Notes: a model not told the origin generated them from the sequence alone. Counted from the stretch's first letter, positions 1 to 13,151 are shown. The stretch is 64,000 bases of DNA from Adiantum capillus-veneris (GCA_014529385.2 CM043958.1:123432817-123496816), one strand, 5' to 3'. Made by a program: numbers and translations.

Positions 1-892
1 AGGGCAGGTGTAGATTCGGTGTGGTAGCGTGCAGCAGCTTATCTTCTAATTCTTCCCTTCGCATGTGTTCATATGCAGGTGATTTATGCAAGTTTGCAAG
101 CTGTTTAGCAACAGTGGGTGGTTGTGAAAGATCGGCCATGATTGCATGCCTTTTTTTATTAAAAAGAAATATCTTTTTTTGTTTTTAAAATTTTTTATGC
201 TATATAGAAATATATATGATCGGTATGAAAAATCAATGAGAAAATAAAGGAAATAACTAAATAATTCATACTTAGCTAGACGGTCCGTGATGTCGTCCAG
301 TCCAAATGTGCAGCACAAAGGCAAGGTCAAAAGCGGGGATCAGTTGAACAAGTCGGATGCAAGTAAATTGAATTCTGGGCGTCTAATCTCCCGTGTTCCC
401 AATCGCAATGGCAATCAAGAATACGATCAAACTTTCGGCTATGGGAACCTGGTGATGGCTAGCTCAATGCGACGATATACTACTGCCTTTGGTTTTTTTT
501 TGTAAACCACGGTGAACACAAGCTCTTTCATATGTTTTCGATATGAGCCGCAAAAAAATAATTTTTCAAAACTTGTGAAGTGGACAGCTAAGTTTCCCTA
601 TGAGCAGCTAAGGGCTTTGATGTTGTGCAACCAAGGAGGTCTTTGGTTCACTTTCTTTATTGTTTGTTTTTTATGCAGACCAAGGAGTTGAGAGGGGGGG
701 TGAATTGGTGCTTAAAATGGGTGGCTTTAGTGCTCACTGGGCGGCCGACCATAACTTCAATAAGTTTTTTTTGTGTTAACTTAAGCTAAGCTAGGCGTGA
801 AATGCATGGAAAGGTGACTAGCAGCAAGCAGGTGAGAGATTGAGACAGTGCGAGGGAAAGTATGGACAAGGTAAACCCGTAGGACTATTTTC

Positions 893-898
<6 letters not shown>
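1..898. other. No gene recognised
   Basis: Short open frames occur here but none shows a recognisable domain, and base composition is AT-rich with runs of T and A. Nothing supports a gene or mobile element. Confidence 0.5.

Positions 899-938
<40 letters not shown>
899..938. repeat. (AG)n microsatellite
   Basis: A pure AG dinucleotide run of about 40 bases in otherwise non-coding sequence. Confidence 0.95.
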
Positions 939-940
<2 letters not shown>

Positions 941-1036
941 ATCATGAAATCAATGGCCTAACCATTGTAGCCCCAAACTCCACGTCACCTCTTGTGGAGT
1001 TTGGTATTTAATATTTGATATTGCTTATTGATGCCA

Positions 1037-1812
<776 letters not shown>

Positions 1813-2164
1813 GTTTGTGGAGTTAAGACTACTTGGTACAACAATAGCCGATTGGTAATTTGTTCACAATATATTCCACAAGGGATATATTATATGTTTG
1901 GCATGGCAAATGAGTATAAATTCAAGCAAGCTCTCCAAGAGATCCCTAGTGAAAAATCTATATAGTAATAAAGATGCAGGTTCTGAACACAACCATTGAT
2001 AGTAGCAGATATTGTAATTTCGCTGCTATGGAGCATTGTATACAATCAGAACACATTAAATACAAGCTGTTGAATTTAAAAAATTGCAATCTTCATTCTA
2101 CTCTCAAGCTATGTTGAATATGTGAAGTTGTTATCTTGTTCTGAGTTTGAGTATTGTGGGTTTT
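1813..2164. other. No gene recognised
   Basis: AT-rich sequence between repeat F and the hAT-like relic; no reading frame or repeat recognised. Confidence 0.5.
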
Positions 2165-4175
2165 CTTGTAATTCAACTTCCACATCTATTGTCACGATTT
2201 CGTCTATATAGTGCATTGAGATACACCGACATTGAACTCTTCTTCGTCTTCATTTTGATAATCATACACCTAGACTGGCATTTCCTCTTCGTAGCCAACA
2301 CTTTTGATGTGATGCAATATCTTTCCATTGCAAAACATATACACTAACTTTTCCACTCTATCTGCCAAGAATCTTTTGAATCTTGCTATGAACACACTTG
2401 CACATACTTCAGTTTCTCTCCGAGCATGATTTTATTGCACATTGCGCCAGTACTTTCATTATAAGAGGGTGTAAGGTTGAGTAATGGTCTCCACCGTTCA
2501 TCATCCACCACTTCTATGTAGGTTTCTCTTTTGCCATTGACATTACAAAATCGTTTTCAAAGGGGCCTTCTTTTAGTCTAAATGTCCTCATATGCAATCA
2601 ATTCAATCTTGAACATTGGAGTAGAACGTATTGGACATCAGATCTAAATTCCAATACTCTGGATCGAGCATTTAAGCTACACTATGAGTGGACTATGAGC
2701 GCTCTTCCATCTTGCATGAAAATTCTTGGCCAAAATTATTTGTTATTTTGCAGCAGAGAATGGTAGTCACCACTCTTTATCTAATACAAACTCTTTTAAC
2801 TCCTCACAATTTTCGAGACTTTGTTGGATTGCCCACAAGGTCATCCACACTTTACCCATATTTAGCGCCTTCTGATCAAGGATACAAATCGTGAACATAA
2901 TGGGCATCATTACATGGTATGCACCCATTACACTTCTCCACCAAGCAGGCTTCTTTATAGATCCACGTAAGCATGTAATTTTATCTTTCATTTTTTAGGT
3001 ATGCTCAAGCTACCATTCATCAAAGGACGCGCAGTTGAAAGTGTCAATCACAGCCTACATAACTTTAACATAACTAACATGCGCATCCTGTACAAATTGA
3101 GCACTCTTTGTCATTTCAAGATGAACTTCACAACTTGTCGTGCTATGTCAATTACTTTGGTGAACCATGTGGTTTCCTCTTCCTAGTAAACCAATCCTTT
3201 AGTACCAAGTTTAAATTGTGGGTATTGCAACCATTGGCCAAAATGTGTGAAAAGCGCTTTTTTATTAATTCGCTAGCATTTTTACAGTTCTTTGCATTGT
3301 CCATGACTACTTGAACGACATTTCCAACACTGATTTCTTTAATCAAGATCTCAGAGATATATTTGCCACTTTAAATTGCACTAGATTTGTCAACTGTTTT
3401 TCTGAACATTTCTCCCCTTGGACAAACCTGCATCACATTGATCAGTGTGTTTCTTTGAACATTAGACCAACCATCACTCACAGTTGTGCATCCTAAAAAT
3501 GATATATTCCCACGCATTATTTTGGAAACATGTTCTTTAACTTCGATGCAACATTTGTCCAAGAGGTCATTTCGTATCGTGTGATACAAAGGGGCTGAAA
3601 ATCCTGGGCCGAATGAGCACTAATTTTCTTCCATGCATGTTTCCAATGATTGTTGTCTACCATGACAAGAGCACTCCCATTGAAAAATATTGCTTTGGCG
3701 AGTGTAGTTTGTGCTTCTTCTAGCAAATGCATTTGAAAGCTTTGATGCAATGATGTCACTTAAAAGGAACACTGCTTGGCATTTACTCTCTTTGCATAGG
3801 CTATTCTACAAGGTTATTTGGTATCATCACATGATTATGAGAGTTGATATTTGACTCTGTCTGCTCTTGACATGCATCCATAACAGATTTGCGTACCCGC
3901 TGTCTCTTGTCACTCTTTCAGGTGGGCTCTTCTCTGAAAAGCTTTGCAATTGCAGGTGCTTGAGGATGATTACAATTCTTGGTAGAGCTACCCAAAAAAT
4001 GATCCCTAATATGTGGGGCACCGCTAGATTTTATGGTAGCAAAATTTACATTGCCACTCCGTATATCGACTACGTATGTTGTGAGCATAATCCCACTCTT
4101 TTCCAGGGGCTTTTTTATTCTTTGCCTTCTTCGTACCACTTGTGCCAACATTTTTTGCTCCATTGCTTTCAATTT
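2165..4175 (-). pseudogene. Decayed hAT-like (DUF659/BED-type) transposase
   Basis: Minus-strand fragments in shifting frames follow the order of plant hAT-like transposases. From 5' to 3' they are: a basic stretch with HIRDHFLG near 3920-4080, resembling the region after a BED zinc finger; a DUF659-like block with VSDGWSNVQRN near 3460-3490; a block with VVMDNAKNCKNASELIKKRF near 3250-3320, where hAT proteins have a catalytic-core Asp followed by N and C; a middle helical region near 2770-2990; and a C-terminal part near 2272-2391 with RFLADRVEKLVYMFCNGKI, resembling the hAT dimerisation region. The frame is broken by many stops and shifts, so no protein can be made. Terminal inverted repeats and an 8-bp target duplication were not located. 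The hAT-like family assignment is fairly secure; the subfamily is not. Confidence 0.65.
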
Positions 4176-5826
4176 AATACTGAAAGCATAAGAACTAGAT
4201 GTTTAGTTTTAAAAACACTTTCTCTTCTTTTCAATATATATTAGAAAAACGATCACTAAGAAAGCAATCAAATCTACATAGTATGCGATTTACAATGCAC
4301 TCTTGTCAATCCACATATCGAACACATTGCAATGCACTCTTTACTTGGCATTATGCATACAACAATGTTATTAATTTGTCAATGCAAATATAAATATGAG
4401 GATCAGCTATACATCCTCTGCGATTTGCTAACAATAACACACATCTATTTTCACAGGCTACAAAGAATAATCAACTTCTACATTGAAACAATGATAATCA
4501 TTTGCAAACACAAACTAAAGTAATAATATCTCTGATTGGCTATATTATGCACTAACAATATTTCATATTACATAATGCACTCTCTATATAAACCAATACA
4601 TAAAACAAGGCAATGAAATCTTCAATACAATTACACAACTGAGGACTACTTGTACCCAATCAAGGTTTGTAACCCCCTTATGCATCCAATTCAATATATA
4701 AAAGCTATTTTTACCCAATTAAGGATTATATCTCTCATTGTGCAGTGAAAATGTATATCAGTTCAATCCTATGGTGGTATAAAATGAAAAACTTCAAGGA
4801 TCTTTATATATCCAATACAGTAGTATAGGGCATCTGATCCTTGACTATCAACTCGTTATTTAGTTATTCTCATCTTCTAAAACCAACTTCGGTCCTTTTA
4901 TGGACCAATGGCTTCGTTGCAAAATGACCACGACTCTCCAAATTTTCAATTGTTCTAGCTTCATACCTTTTTTCTCGGTGAAGGATTTTTATATTTTTAG
5001 AAGTTGTACCGTATTAAGAGTCATGTTCAATCCAAAAAAAGGGACCTATGACTCTATAACCTTAGGTCAATTCACAAGGAAATTAATGTACCCGACACTC
5101 GGATGCACTCCCCAAGGATTTTCCTAGTCAAAATCCCAAAGTTAGAAGAGGTTTTGCTATATACAATTTAGCCCACCGGGTTTTTTCTTTTTCCCGTCAG
5201 GCCCGTCAAGAAAACACAGCATCAACTCACCATTAGTAAAAATAAAAAGACAACACAATAATTAACCATTCTAGCTATCCCAATTGTAATTAACCACATA
5301 CAACAAGAGGGTGCCCAATCTCATACGACATAAAGCAAATGTGGCTTGCATAGCCATCAAGTAGCATTTCCTTAAGTAATAGATTTGTAGATCTAGTATA
5401 TATGCAACATAAGACATTGAAAATTTAGATGAACCAAATGTTTTATGTGGTCAGTAATAAAATTCACAAATGTTTTCATATTTGACTCACACAAATTTCT
5501 ATATTTAATTTTAGTTACAAAGAATTGTTTTTTTACATAGCAGTTGCAAAAATGCCAAGCACATATATAAGTAGTTACCATGGATTATTGTATGCACCTT
5601 GCTCATTTTTTCTTAGAGTGTACAACTTTAAGTGAAACATCGACTGCAATTTTGTGCAGGTGCTTTTCATGAGTGTAGTTACTTGAAGTTGTGTACAAAA
5701 GTGATTGTGTAAAAAAGTGAGGGATTATAATTTTTATGCATATTTTTGCTAAAAATTTATAAGCTTGCAAAAGAATTCCTTGACATGTTTTCTAGATTCC
5801 ATGTACCATTTTATTTAAAATCATAA
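4176..5826. other. AT-rich intergenic DNA, no gene
   Basis: No reading frame with a recognisable domain, no RNA gene and no long repeat was found. Confidence 0.5.
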
Positions 5827-5855
5827 AAAAAGGACACTCGCTAAGTGTCCTTTTT
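5827..5855. repeat. Perfect 12-bp hairpin
   Basis: The arms AAAAAGGACACT and AGTGTCCTTTTT are exact reverse complements around the 5-base loop CGCTA. It could be a relic of a small inverted-repeat transposon or a chance structure. Confidence 0.8.
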
Positions 5856-5953
5856 CGTACCAAACTAGTGCTAGGTGACTATATATGCAAACTAGTGTCT
5901 CCATTGTAAATTTATCAATCGATCAATTCATTGCCAAGGTTGGTTGGTTCAAT

Positions 5954-5955
<2 letters not shown>

Positions 5956-6011
<56 letters not shown>
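5956..6011. repeat. (TC)n microsatellite
   Basis: About 55 bases of TC repeat directly before repeat F copy 2, in the same relative position as the TC/TA tract before copy 1. Confidence 0.95.
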
Positions 6012-6014
<3 letters not shown>

Positions 6015-6015
<1 letters not shown>

Positions 6016-6132
6016 AATGGATCCAACTTGCAATGGTTCGTACTCAGTCTCTGTAACCACCTTAGTCTTATTGGTGATCATGTTTATTCTCAACCAAGTA
6101 GGCCCTTGTGGTCTACTTAAAGCATATAAACC
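6015..6132. repeat. Interspersed repeat F, copy 2, left part
   Basis: Matches 1154-1286 of copy 1 and stops at ATAAACC, where LTR element E begins. The rest of the repeat resumes at 11577, so E interrupted a formerly continuous copy. Confidence 0.8.
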
Positions 6133-7159
6133 TATAAGAGTTCATATTCCCGTATGGTGGTAGCTCCGGTATCTCTGAGGAGAAGATTAGGGAGTGAGGG
6201 CTATTTTGTGGTTGAGTCCGGCCAGTGTGAGGTTGTTCTCTCATATCATGTCATGTCTAGCCATGTTTAGCTCGGGTTTTGGCTCAGTTCCATGTCCTTG
6301 CATGCTCCTAGTGCCCTAGGTATTTTTCCCCCTTGACCCTATGGACATATGGTGCCACTTTCCACCCTTCCCCTATTTTCCCCCATTTATTATGGTCATG
6401 GGGCTGGAGGAGTGGGTCGGGCAAGCTATTGTAAGCCCTATATAGGCAGCGAGGGGGTGTTTACTTCTACACATTGCAGATCAGTCCCAGTTAGGGGCAC
6501 CCTCCATTGGGCACCCAAGGGGGTAGCCCTTAGAGGCCAGGCAGTACCCTCACCGGTGTTTTTGGTGCAGCCGGAAGTTAGCAAAGGAGGAGCAGCCCAA
6601 CGTTTTCCTTGGGCTGTAAGAGTGGTGCTCAACGTTCATCTCAACAGTGCAATACCACTTTAGGGCAGCCCTTCACAGGCTTTGTGTCCATGTAGTAGCC
6701 AGTTTCCTCAATCGAGATCTAGATCCACATCTAGATCTAGCCTGGAGGAGATGCACCAAATTTATGCTCTCTGAGCATGTTGGAGGTGATGCACATGTCG
6801 AGGCCATATCAGTGGTCTCGTGTGCAAGAGCAATCGGCAGTGTTAGTAGCAGTCGCAGTTGTGTGTGTCCTCGGGTCTATCCATTGGCATGTCAGTTTTA
6901 TGTCGGACCACCCTAGGTCACTTGTATGAGTAGATTGTTATCAGTATGGAGAGAATTTCCCAGATTTGTCTCTCTCTCTCTCTCTCTCTCTCTTATTCTT
7001 AGATGTTGTGTCTCATTATACCTATATGATCTCTCTTCTCCACAAGTGTGCCTTGTTCATGTGTTTGGCATTGCAGGTGTTCTAGATCGGAGTTGAGGTA
7101 CTCATCGGATCACGAGCCATATCTTGTCCTCAATACATCTTTTGCTGCCACCTTTGACA
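6133..7159 (+). repeat. 5' LTR of element E
   Basis: Aligns with 10529-11571. The expected TGTT start has become TATA. It contains a TATA box at 6439-6444 within CCCTATATAGGCAGC and a TC microsatellite near 6967-6992. It ends in GACA directly before the PBS. Confidence 0.85.
6439..6444 (+). promoter_or_regulatory. TATA box of element E LTR
   Basis: TATATA within CCCTATATAGGCAGC, conserved in the other LTR at 10835-10840; the likely Pol II core promoter of the element. Confidence 0.6.
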
Positions 7160-7171
7160 TGGTATCAGAGC
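7160..7171 (+). other. Primer-binding site of element E
   Basis: TGGTATCAGAGC, the usual plant Ty1/copia primer-binding site for initiator tRNA-Met, begins at the base after the LTR. Confidence 0.85.
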
Positions 7172-10100
7172 TCTATGGTGTTATGACCACCTAAGTGCTC
7201 AGATATGGTTGATCCGGTGTGGTCTTGGACATGATTAAGAGAGAAGAAACTTGCTATTATTTTTTTGTCTCCAAGTTTGGGGCAGCTTTGGGTATGGTGG
7301 GGCCTTGGATATTCGTCTACGAATTCCTCCCCTTTACCCTTGATTATCCCAACCTCTCTTCACCGAGGGGAACTCGATAAAGACTCCAGGATGTGTAGCA
7401 GTGCTAGATTGCCTTAGTTATCCCAAATGGAGTCATGTTACCGTGCTTTCTAGCAAAGAGAGCAAGCATGGGTTGTTGGATCCAGAGGGGGAGCTACTCA
7501 TTTTTGGCTTCTTCTTCAGAGAGAAGTGTTTGGACAGCAGTATGATCTTCTTCATCCCTTTTGGAGGATATTTCTATCCTTGTGTTTTCTTCGAGAAGAT
7601 GGATTGGCGGATTTGCTTTGCCTTTTACAAATGCACGTCTTTCTTGTAACTGTCGATGGAGCTTCCTATCACTTGGGTAGCAGGTTGATGATTCAGTTGC
7701 ACTTTTGTTCCAGATTGTGGATTATGGATGACAGAGGGGAATTTCCTCCCGACCTGAAGCAGGGGATGTTCCATGGTTATTTATTTTCCAGCTATGGATG
7801 GAAGTTCCAATTCCAGCTTCAATAGACTCTTGTTTATCCGGTATGCAGCAGTCCAGGTACATGTTCGCGTGCATGTGTTGGAGTTGGCTTTGACTTCTAC
7901 CTCCATAACCACTTCTTCTTTGATCATTTGACTTCCCTTGTATGAGGTGTAGAAGTGGAGCATGTGGTGTTATACCCTTAGCCAACAAAGAAAATAGTAC
8001 AAGGAGGTTATGTTGGAGTATGGGCCTTTCCTTTCTCCATGTTTTCTCCTTTCCCCAGTAGTAGTGTGGCCCTTTAGATTTGTTCATTTCCTTGTCCTCT
8101 TGTGAGCTTGTCAGTATCAGTTGTGGGATAATTTAGATCCTTATCAGCTAACCTACACTAGTTTTGGGACAAGTTTACAACCCTTTATGGGAAGTTTTTC
8201 TTGATGATCGATGGCAGATTTTTCGAGGTCCTTTGGAAGACAGTTTTGCACAGGGTGTCGACAGCTAGTGGGGACATCTAGTTCCTACTCTCGCAGTCAA
8301 GAACATTTGGATGCTTCTTCCATACATCCCTTTGGAGAGCTCCAACCTTGGGGGAAGCCCTTCTTCAGGTGTGCAGATAGCAGGTTCTTCCCTTGCAATT
8401 TTGTGCCCAGTTTTCTGGCATGTTACAAATCAGCCCTAGCGTTCTTCACAGCCTAGTTCCCGAGCCGGTTCCTTCACTCTTCGTTTGAGTATTCGATTTA
8501 TGTTGTGTATCGGATGTTGATTGCACAATTCAGTTGTGGGTATGTTCTTTTCAGCACAAGTACAAAGGAGAGTTTTCTGATGAAGATTTCAAGGAAGCAA
8601 GTTACAACAGTGGTGGCAGTATATGTGCTATTCCGAGTCTGTATGCAGTTTGGCATATTGTATTGTATTGTACCAATCGGTTTGATCTTGGCAGATGCAT
8701 AGATATGGCGGGCATTTGGTTTGATCTCAGGGTCATTTTCATGAGTAGCTAGGTCTTTTTGGACCCCGACAGCTTCTTTGGCAAACATGATCCTCAGGTG
8801 ACGACCTTTCAGGTCTTCCTATTCTTCACAATCCAAGTTTACTGATGGTATGATTCTCTGTGAGTCTCAAGTTTCATGAGATTCAGGATTTGCTATTCAT
8901 TTTCAGAGGAAAAAAAGTTCTACTCCATGTTGTCTCAGATTTCTTTCTGGTGGTACTTATTCTCTTTTCCTAGGATTGAGCGGGAGGGGGACTTCCTATC
9001 TTTGGGGGAGTTCTCAGGTTTAGCTCTTGAGCTTTCAGTGTCAATATTTTCTCTATTCCAACGTGGGTTCAGCCACTTGCTACCTCAGAGCGTATTTTTG
9101 AGGATACTTCTCTTTCAGAGGGGGATTCTAGGTTATTATCTTCACTCGACTACCGATGCTCCATTCAACGGAGTACCACACAAGGTGTCTTTCAGTCCTA
9201 GGTTTCCCTTGCCCATTTCTTGCAGTTTTGGATGGTGTGCTTGAGCCCACATTGCTGTTATTATCTTGGTGGATGTTTTCCCTTAGCCATTTTGGTGGTT
9301 GCCTCGTCTTTCGGATTTGTGGTGTGACGGTTTCTCTTCACAGTGCACCCGAGCAGTAGTTCCTATGCCTCGTCTTCCCTTATCCTTAGACCGGCATGTT
9401 ACCTTTTGTATAGGTGAATAGTGGTCTCTCTCGGACTAGGAACCAATTACAATTACCCATGGCATTCTTCAAAGAGGGGAGACAATCTTCTTGCTTCTCC
9501 CAGATTTGGTTCTAGGTTCCACAGGTATATCGATATCAATATCATTTTTCCTTTTGGATTCACCTATCCTTGGTGATCCAGTTACACATGAAGAGACTGT
9601 TGGAGAGTTATGACAATTATCCATAGTTTGAGTGTTCTTCCTTCCGAGGGGGATATGGAGCCATCTTGGGAGTCAGTTTCTGTGGACTAATTCTTTTCAA
9701 TTCTAGTGGTTCCATGTGCAATAGATAGGATTGACAGTCTATTTGGTTGCTTTCTACAACACCTTGTTCTTCTCTTGCAAAGCTTGGGAGCACGATCTTC
9801 CTTTGATCTTGCCGTGTTAGCTGCAGTCTCAGTATTGATGTGTGTTTCCATTCTGTTGGATGTTTGTTTCGGATTCACTCTGAAAATGGGGTGATATTCT
9901 CTCGTGTGGTGTTCCAAACAAATAGTTACAATATCACTCTCAGTTCTGATGATCATCATTCTATATGGTGGTTGGTGCAACTCTAGTTTGCAGATCATCA
10001 TTCTATATGGTGGTTGGTGCAACTCTTTGGTTCCTCATCTCATCAGACATATAGTTCCATAATAGTCTCGGATTGTTCCCTTTCCTTGGACTTTCGTCGC

Positions 10101-10518
10101 ATCTTGGAGTAATTTTTGGCATATGGTATATGACGGGCGGTGCAGATTTTTGACTCTTTTCTTGAGGGTGGAGTACTTTAGAGTTGGAAAATGATCCGGA
10201 TACCAGTTTTTTATGCATTTTACCCTTAGTTCGTATACATACTCTTGGAACGGTCAGCAGCAGTACCTTTTGCAGATGCTGGTTGTGCGACTTGTGAGTC
10301 GGTTCGCTTTGAGGAGATTCTTGATAGACCTTGCTTTACTTTCAGCCGACAACATTATACTTCACAGGCGTCTTTTGAGGGTAGCAGTTGGATCATATTT
10401 GCTGCAGGATACTTTCCCACGGTAGAGTTTGTAGCAGATATCCTCATCCACAAAACCCTCTCTTTACAGTTTTAGATTGCTCACTCCAGCTCCTTGGATC
10501 CGTTTCTCGTCCAGCATC
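7172..10518 (+). other. Non-coding interior of element E
   Basis: About 3.3 kb, T-rich on the plus strand. Open frames are short (the longest is about 120 codons, minus strand, 7722-8087) and carry no retroviral motif: no zinc knuckle, DSGA, DDE or YVDD motif was found. A 42-base unit is duplicated in tandem at 9951-10034. Either the element never coded (LARD type) or its genes have decayed beyond recognition. Confidence 0.6.
9951..10034. repeat. 42-bp tandem duplication
   Basis: Two copies of a 42-base unit containing CATTCTATATGGTGGTTGG, starting at 9951 and 9993, inside element E. Confidence 0.85.
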
Positions 10519-10528
10519 TGAGAGGGGG
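10519..10528 (+). other. Polypurine tract of element E
   Basis: TGAGAGGGGG directly precedes the TG that opens the right LTR, as expected of the plus-strand primer site. Confidence 0.75.
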
Positions 10529-11370
10529 TGTTAGAGTTCATATTCCCGTCCGGTGGTAGCTCCAGTATCTCCCAGGAGCAGATTAGGGAGTGAGGGTTGT
10601 TTTGTGGCTGAGCTTGGCCAGTGTGAGGTTTTTCTCTCATATGAGGTCATGTCTAGCCATGTTTAGCTCGGGTTTTGGCTCAGCTCCATGTCCTTGCATG
10701 CTCCTAGTGCCCTAGGTATTTTCCCCCCTTGAGCCTATGGACATATGGTGCCACTTTCCACCCTTCCCCTATTTTCCGCCATTTATTATGGTCGTGGGGC
10801 TAGAGGAGTGGGTCGGGCAGGCTGCTATAAGCCCTATATAGGCAGCTAGGGGGCGTTTACTTCTACACATTGCAGATTAGTGCCAGTCAGGGGTGCCCTC
10901 CATTGGGCACCCAAGGGGGCAGCCCTTTGAGGCCAGGCAGCCAGCGGATAGAGGAGGGACAGCCAAACGTTTTTGGGCAGCACCCTCACCGGTGTTTCTG
11001 GTGCAGCCAACAGTCAGCAAAGGAGGAGTAGCCCAATATTTTCCTTGGGCAATAGGAGCGGTGCTCGGAGTTCATCTCAATGGTGCAATACCACTTTAGG
11101 GTAGCCCTTCACGGGCTTTGTACCCATGCAGTAGCCAATTTCCTCGATCGAGATCTATATCCCCATCTAGATATATGCTCTCAGAGCATGTTGGAGGTGA
11201 TGCACATGTCGAGGCTGTATCAGTGGTCTCGTGTGCAGGAGCAATTGGCAGTGTTAGTAGCAGTCACAGTTGCGTGTGTCCTCAGATCTATCCATTGGCA
11301 TGTCAGTTCTATGTCAGACCACCCTTGGTCACTTGTTAGAGTAGATTGTTATTAGCATGGAGAGCTTTGC

Positions 11371-11409
<39 letters not shown>

Positions 11410-11571
11410 CTCAGATGTCATGTCTTATTTTACCTATGTGATCTCTCTTCTCCACAGGTGTGCCTAGTTCATGTGTTTGGCATTGCAGGTGTTCTAGATG
11501 GGAGTGGAGGTACCCATCGGATCACGAGCCAGGTCTTGTCCTCATTGCATCTTCCGCTGCCACCTTTGAGG
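10529..11571 (+). repeat. 3' LTR of element E
   Basis: Begins TGTTAGAG and aligns along its length with 6133-7159. It has one extra short block near 10940-10980 and a conserved TATA box at 10835-10840. Its terminal CA has been lost. Confidence 0.85.
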
Positions 11572-11576
11572 AGACC

Positions 11577-12729
11577 ATGTCTCTTGAGTGTTTTATCTTT
11601 TAACAGTAGTTTGGTAACCTAACATGACATAAAAGCATCTTTTCATGTGAAATTGTTCAAAACATTCCATATTATGCTAATGGTAGACACAATTATAAGA
11701 TACTCAAACTGCTTGTATGAAAACCTGGCTTCCATAATGTGGGCCTTTATCATCTCTTGAAGATTTGTCAACACATGCTCACATAAAACAATCTCAATGA
11801 AATTTTTGTGACCTACACATTTACTATGTTTCCCTTATCAAATGGACAACATTGAACTAAATATAAGAGTGTCTCAAAATGATCTTGATCCTAGTAAAAC
11901 CGGCATGTAACCCCAACCTTGCATCATTCCCTCTACGGGGTATTAAGTGCTTCAATTGAACTCAAGGAAACATGTTTATATGATGTGGAATCCATATGCA
12001 CAATTAAAATTGTGTTTATACTGCATCTAAGATGCTAAAAAAAATAATCAAATTGCAAAATTTGTCAACAAATTTGCACATGAATGTTTTTATAGAAAGG
12101 ACATAACTTGAAATAGAAACATTCCGTGATCCTTAGAAGCATGCAAACATGTCAGAGACTACTATTCAAAGCTATTTAGCACTATAACCCTAACTAAGAC
12201 GAGTTTTAGGATGGTCGTTTGCTAATACTATGAAAAATTTGACAAAAATGGCACACATTTTTTTGATACAGCTAGCTTGAAAACCCATTGCCAACAAGCA
12301 CAAAGTCAAATGTGGAATTTATAGCCCAAAAAATGCCAAGTTTTCGTATGCTCATAATTGGTGTTAGCGCGAAACGTTTTAGGGCCAAAACATTCCACCC
12401 TTGTAACCTGGTGTTTCACCACGAAAAGTTTAAGTCTAATGATAGGCGCGCCGAAATGCGTTTCATGGTGACCATGCTCATAAGAGAACTTCGTGGATGC
12501 AAAACACTTCAAAACTCAATTTGAATTCTTTGAATGATTCTAGGTAAGCTGCTTGGTTAAGAGGAAATAAGAGTGTCCCATTACCAATCCAGTGTTAAAT
12601 TTTTTTTCCTTAGGCTGGGTTTAAATGAGCATGTTTGCTTCTCTATTTGCTTTCTGGTCACTGGTATGTACACGAAAATCATTGAGGGAGTCACATGTTT
12701 TGTTTTGCCTTCAAGTCCTCTCACATGCC
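11577..12729. repeat. Interspersed repeat F, copy 2, right part
   Basis: Continues the copy interrupted by element E. The first 40 bases match 1287-1327, then a block absent from copy 1 follows (about 11620-12205), then 12205-12729 matches 1320-1812 closely. Confidence 0.75.
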
Positions 12730-13031
12730 GTGCTTCACCTTGGCTATACATACAACTACTCGGCACATAGCCTTGGTGATTCAGGAGAGAAACCACTTCG
12801 CCTCTAAGGGTCGACCCACACGGGGGCATCTTAGTCGGAGAGAGAGCTCATTTGAGTCCCAAGGGGATGGTTGCTTGATGAAGTCCAATAAGTAGCATGT
12901 TAGAACTTTGATGGGGCTGTCATAGCTTTTCCTAGGAAGCTCTCCGTCTCCGGTGAGCTTAAAGGGCAAGCCCAGGCGCGTTGCTCACGGCTTTGATGGA
13001 AAGTGTGCGTCCGCCACGTGGAGAAAGAACA
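12730..13031. other. No gene recognised
   Basis: Sequence between repeat F and the U6 promoter; GC content is higher than in the flanks. No reading frame recognised. Confidence 0.5.
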
Positions 13032-13042
13032 GCCCCACATGG
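13032..13042 (+). promoter_or_regulatory. Upstream sequence element (USE) of U6
   Basis: GCCCCACATGG matches the plant snRNA USE consensus RTCCCACATCG at 9 of 11 positions. It lies about 68 to 58 bases before the predicted transcript start, and about 26 bases before the TATA-like box, the short spacing typical of plant Pol III U6 genes. Confidence 0.7.
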
Positions 13043-13067
13043 GCAGGCAAATGTAGGTTTACAGGCT

Positions 13068-13075
13068 TTGTATCT
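13068..13075 (+). promoter_or_regulatory. TATA-like box of U6
   Basis: TTGTATCT lies about 30 bases before the transcript start, where plant U6 genes have a TATA box. It is a weak match. Confidence 0.45.
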
Positions 13076-13099
13076 CAAAGAAGGCACGTTGTTGCTTTC

Positions 13100-13119
13100 G
13101 TCCCTTCGGGGACATCTGA

Positions 13120-13151
<32 letters not shown>

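Larger units (their letters stand above)
6133..11571 (+). mobile_element. LTR element E, LARD-like, copia-type PBS
   Basis: Two direct repeats of about 1.03 kb (6133-7159 and 10529-11571) flank a 3.4-kb interior. A canonical plant copia primer-binding site (TGGTATCAGAGC, complementary to initiator tRNA-Met) follows the left LTR. A purine tract precedes the right LTR. The sequence before the element (AAACC, 6128-6132) and after it (AGACC, 11572-11576) is a near-match target duplication, and the repeat F copy at 1280-1290 shows the uninterrupted site. The interior has no gag or pol that I can recognise. The element is therefore non-autonomous. The diverged target duplication and altered terminal bases (TA in place of TG at the left, GG in place of CA at the right) suggest an older insertion than Copia-1 or D. 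Confidence 0.85.
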
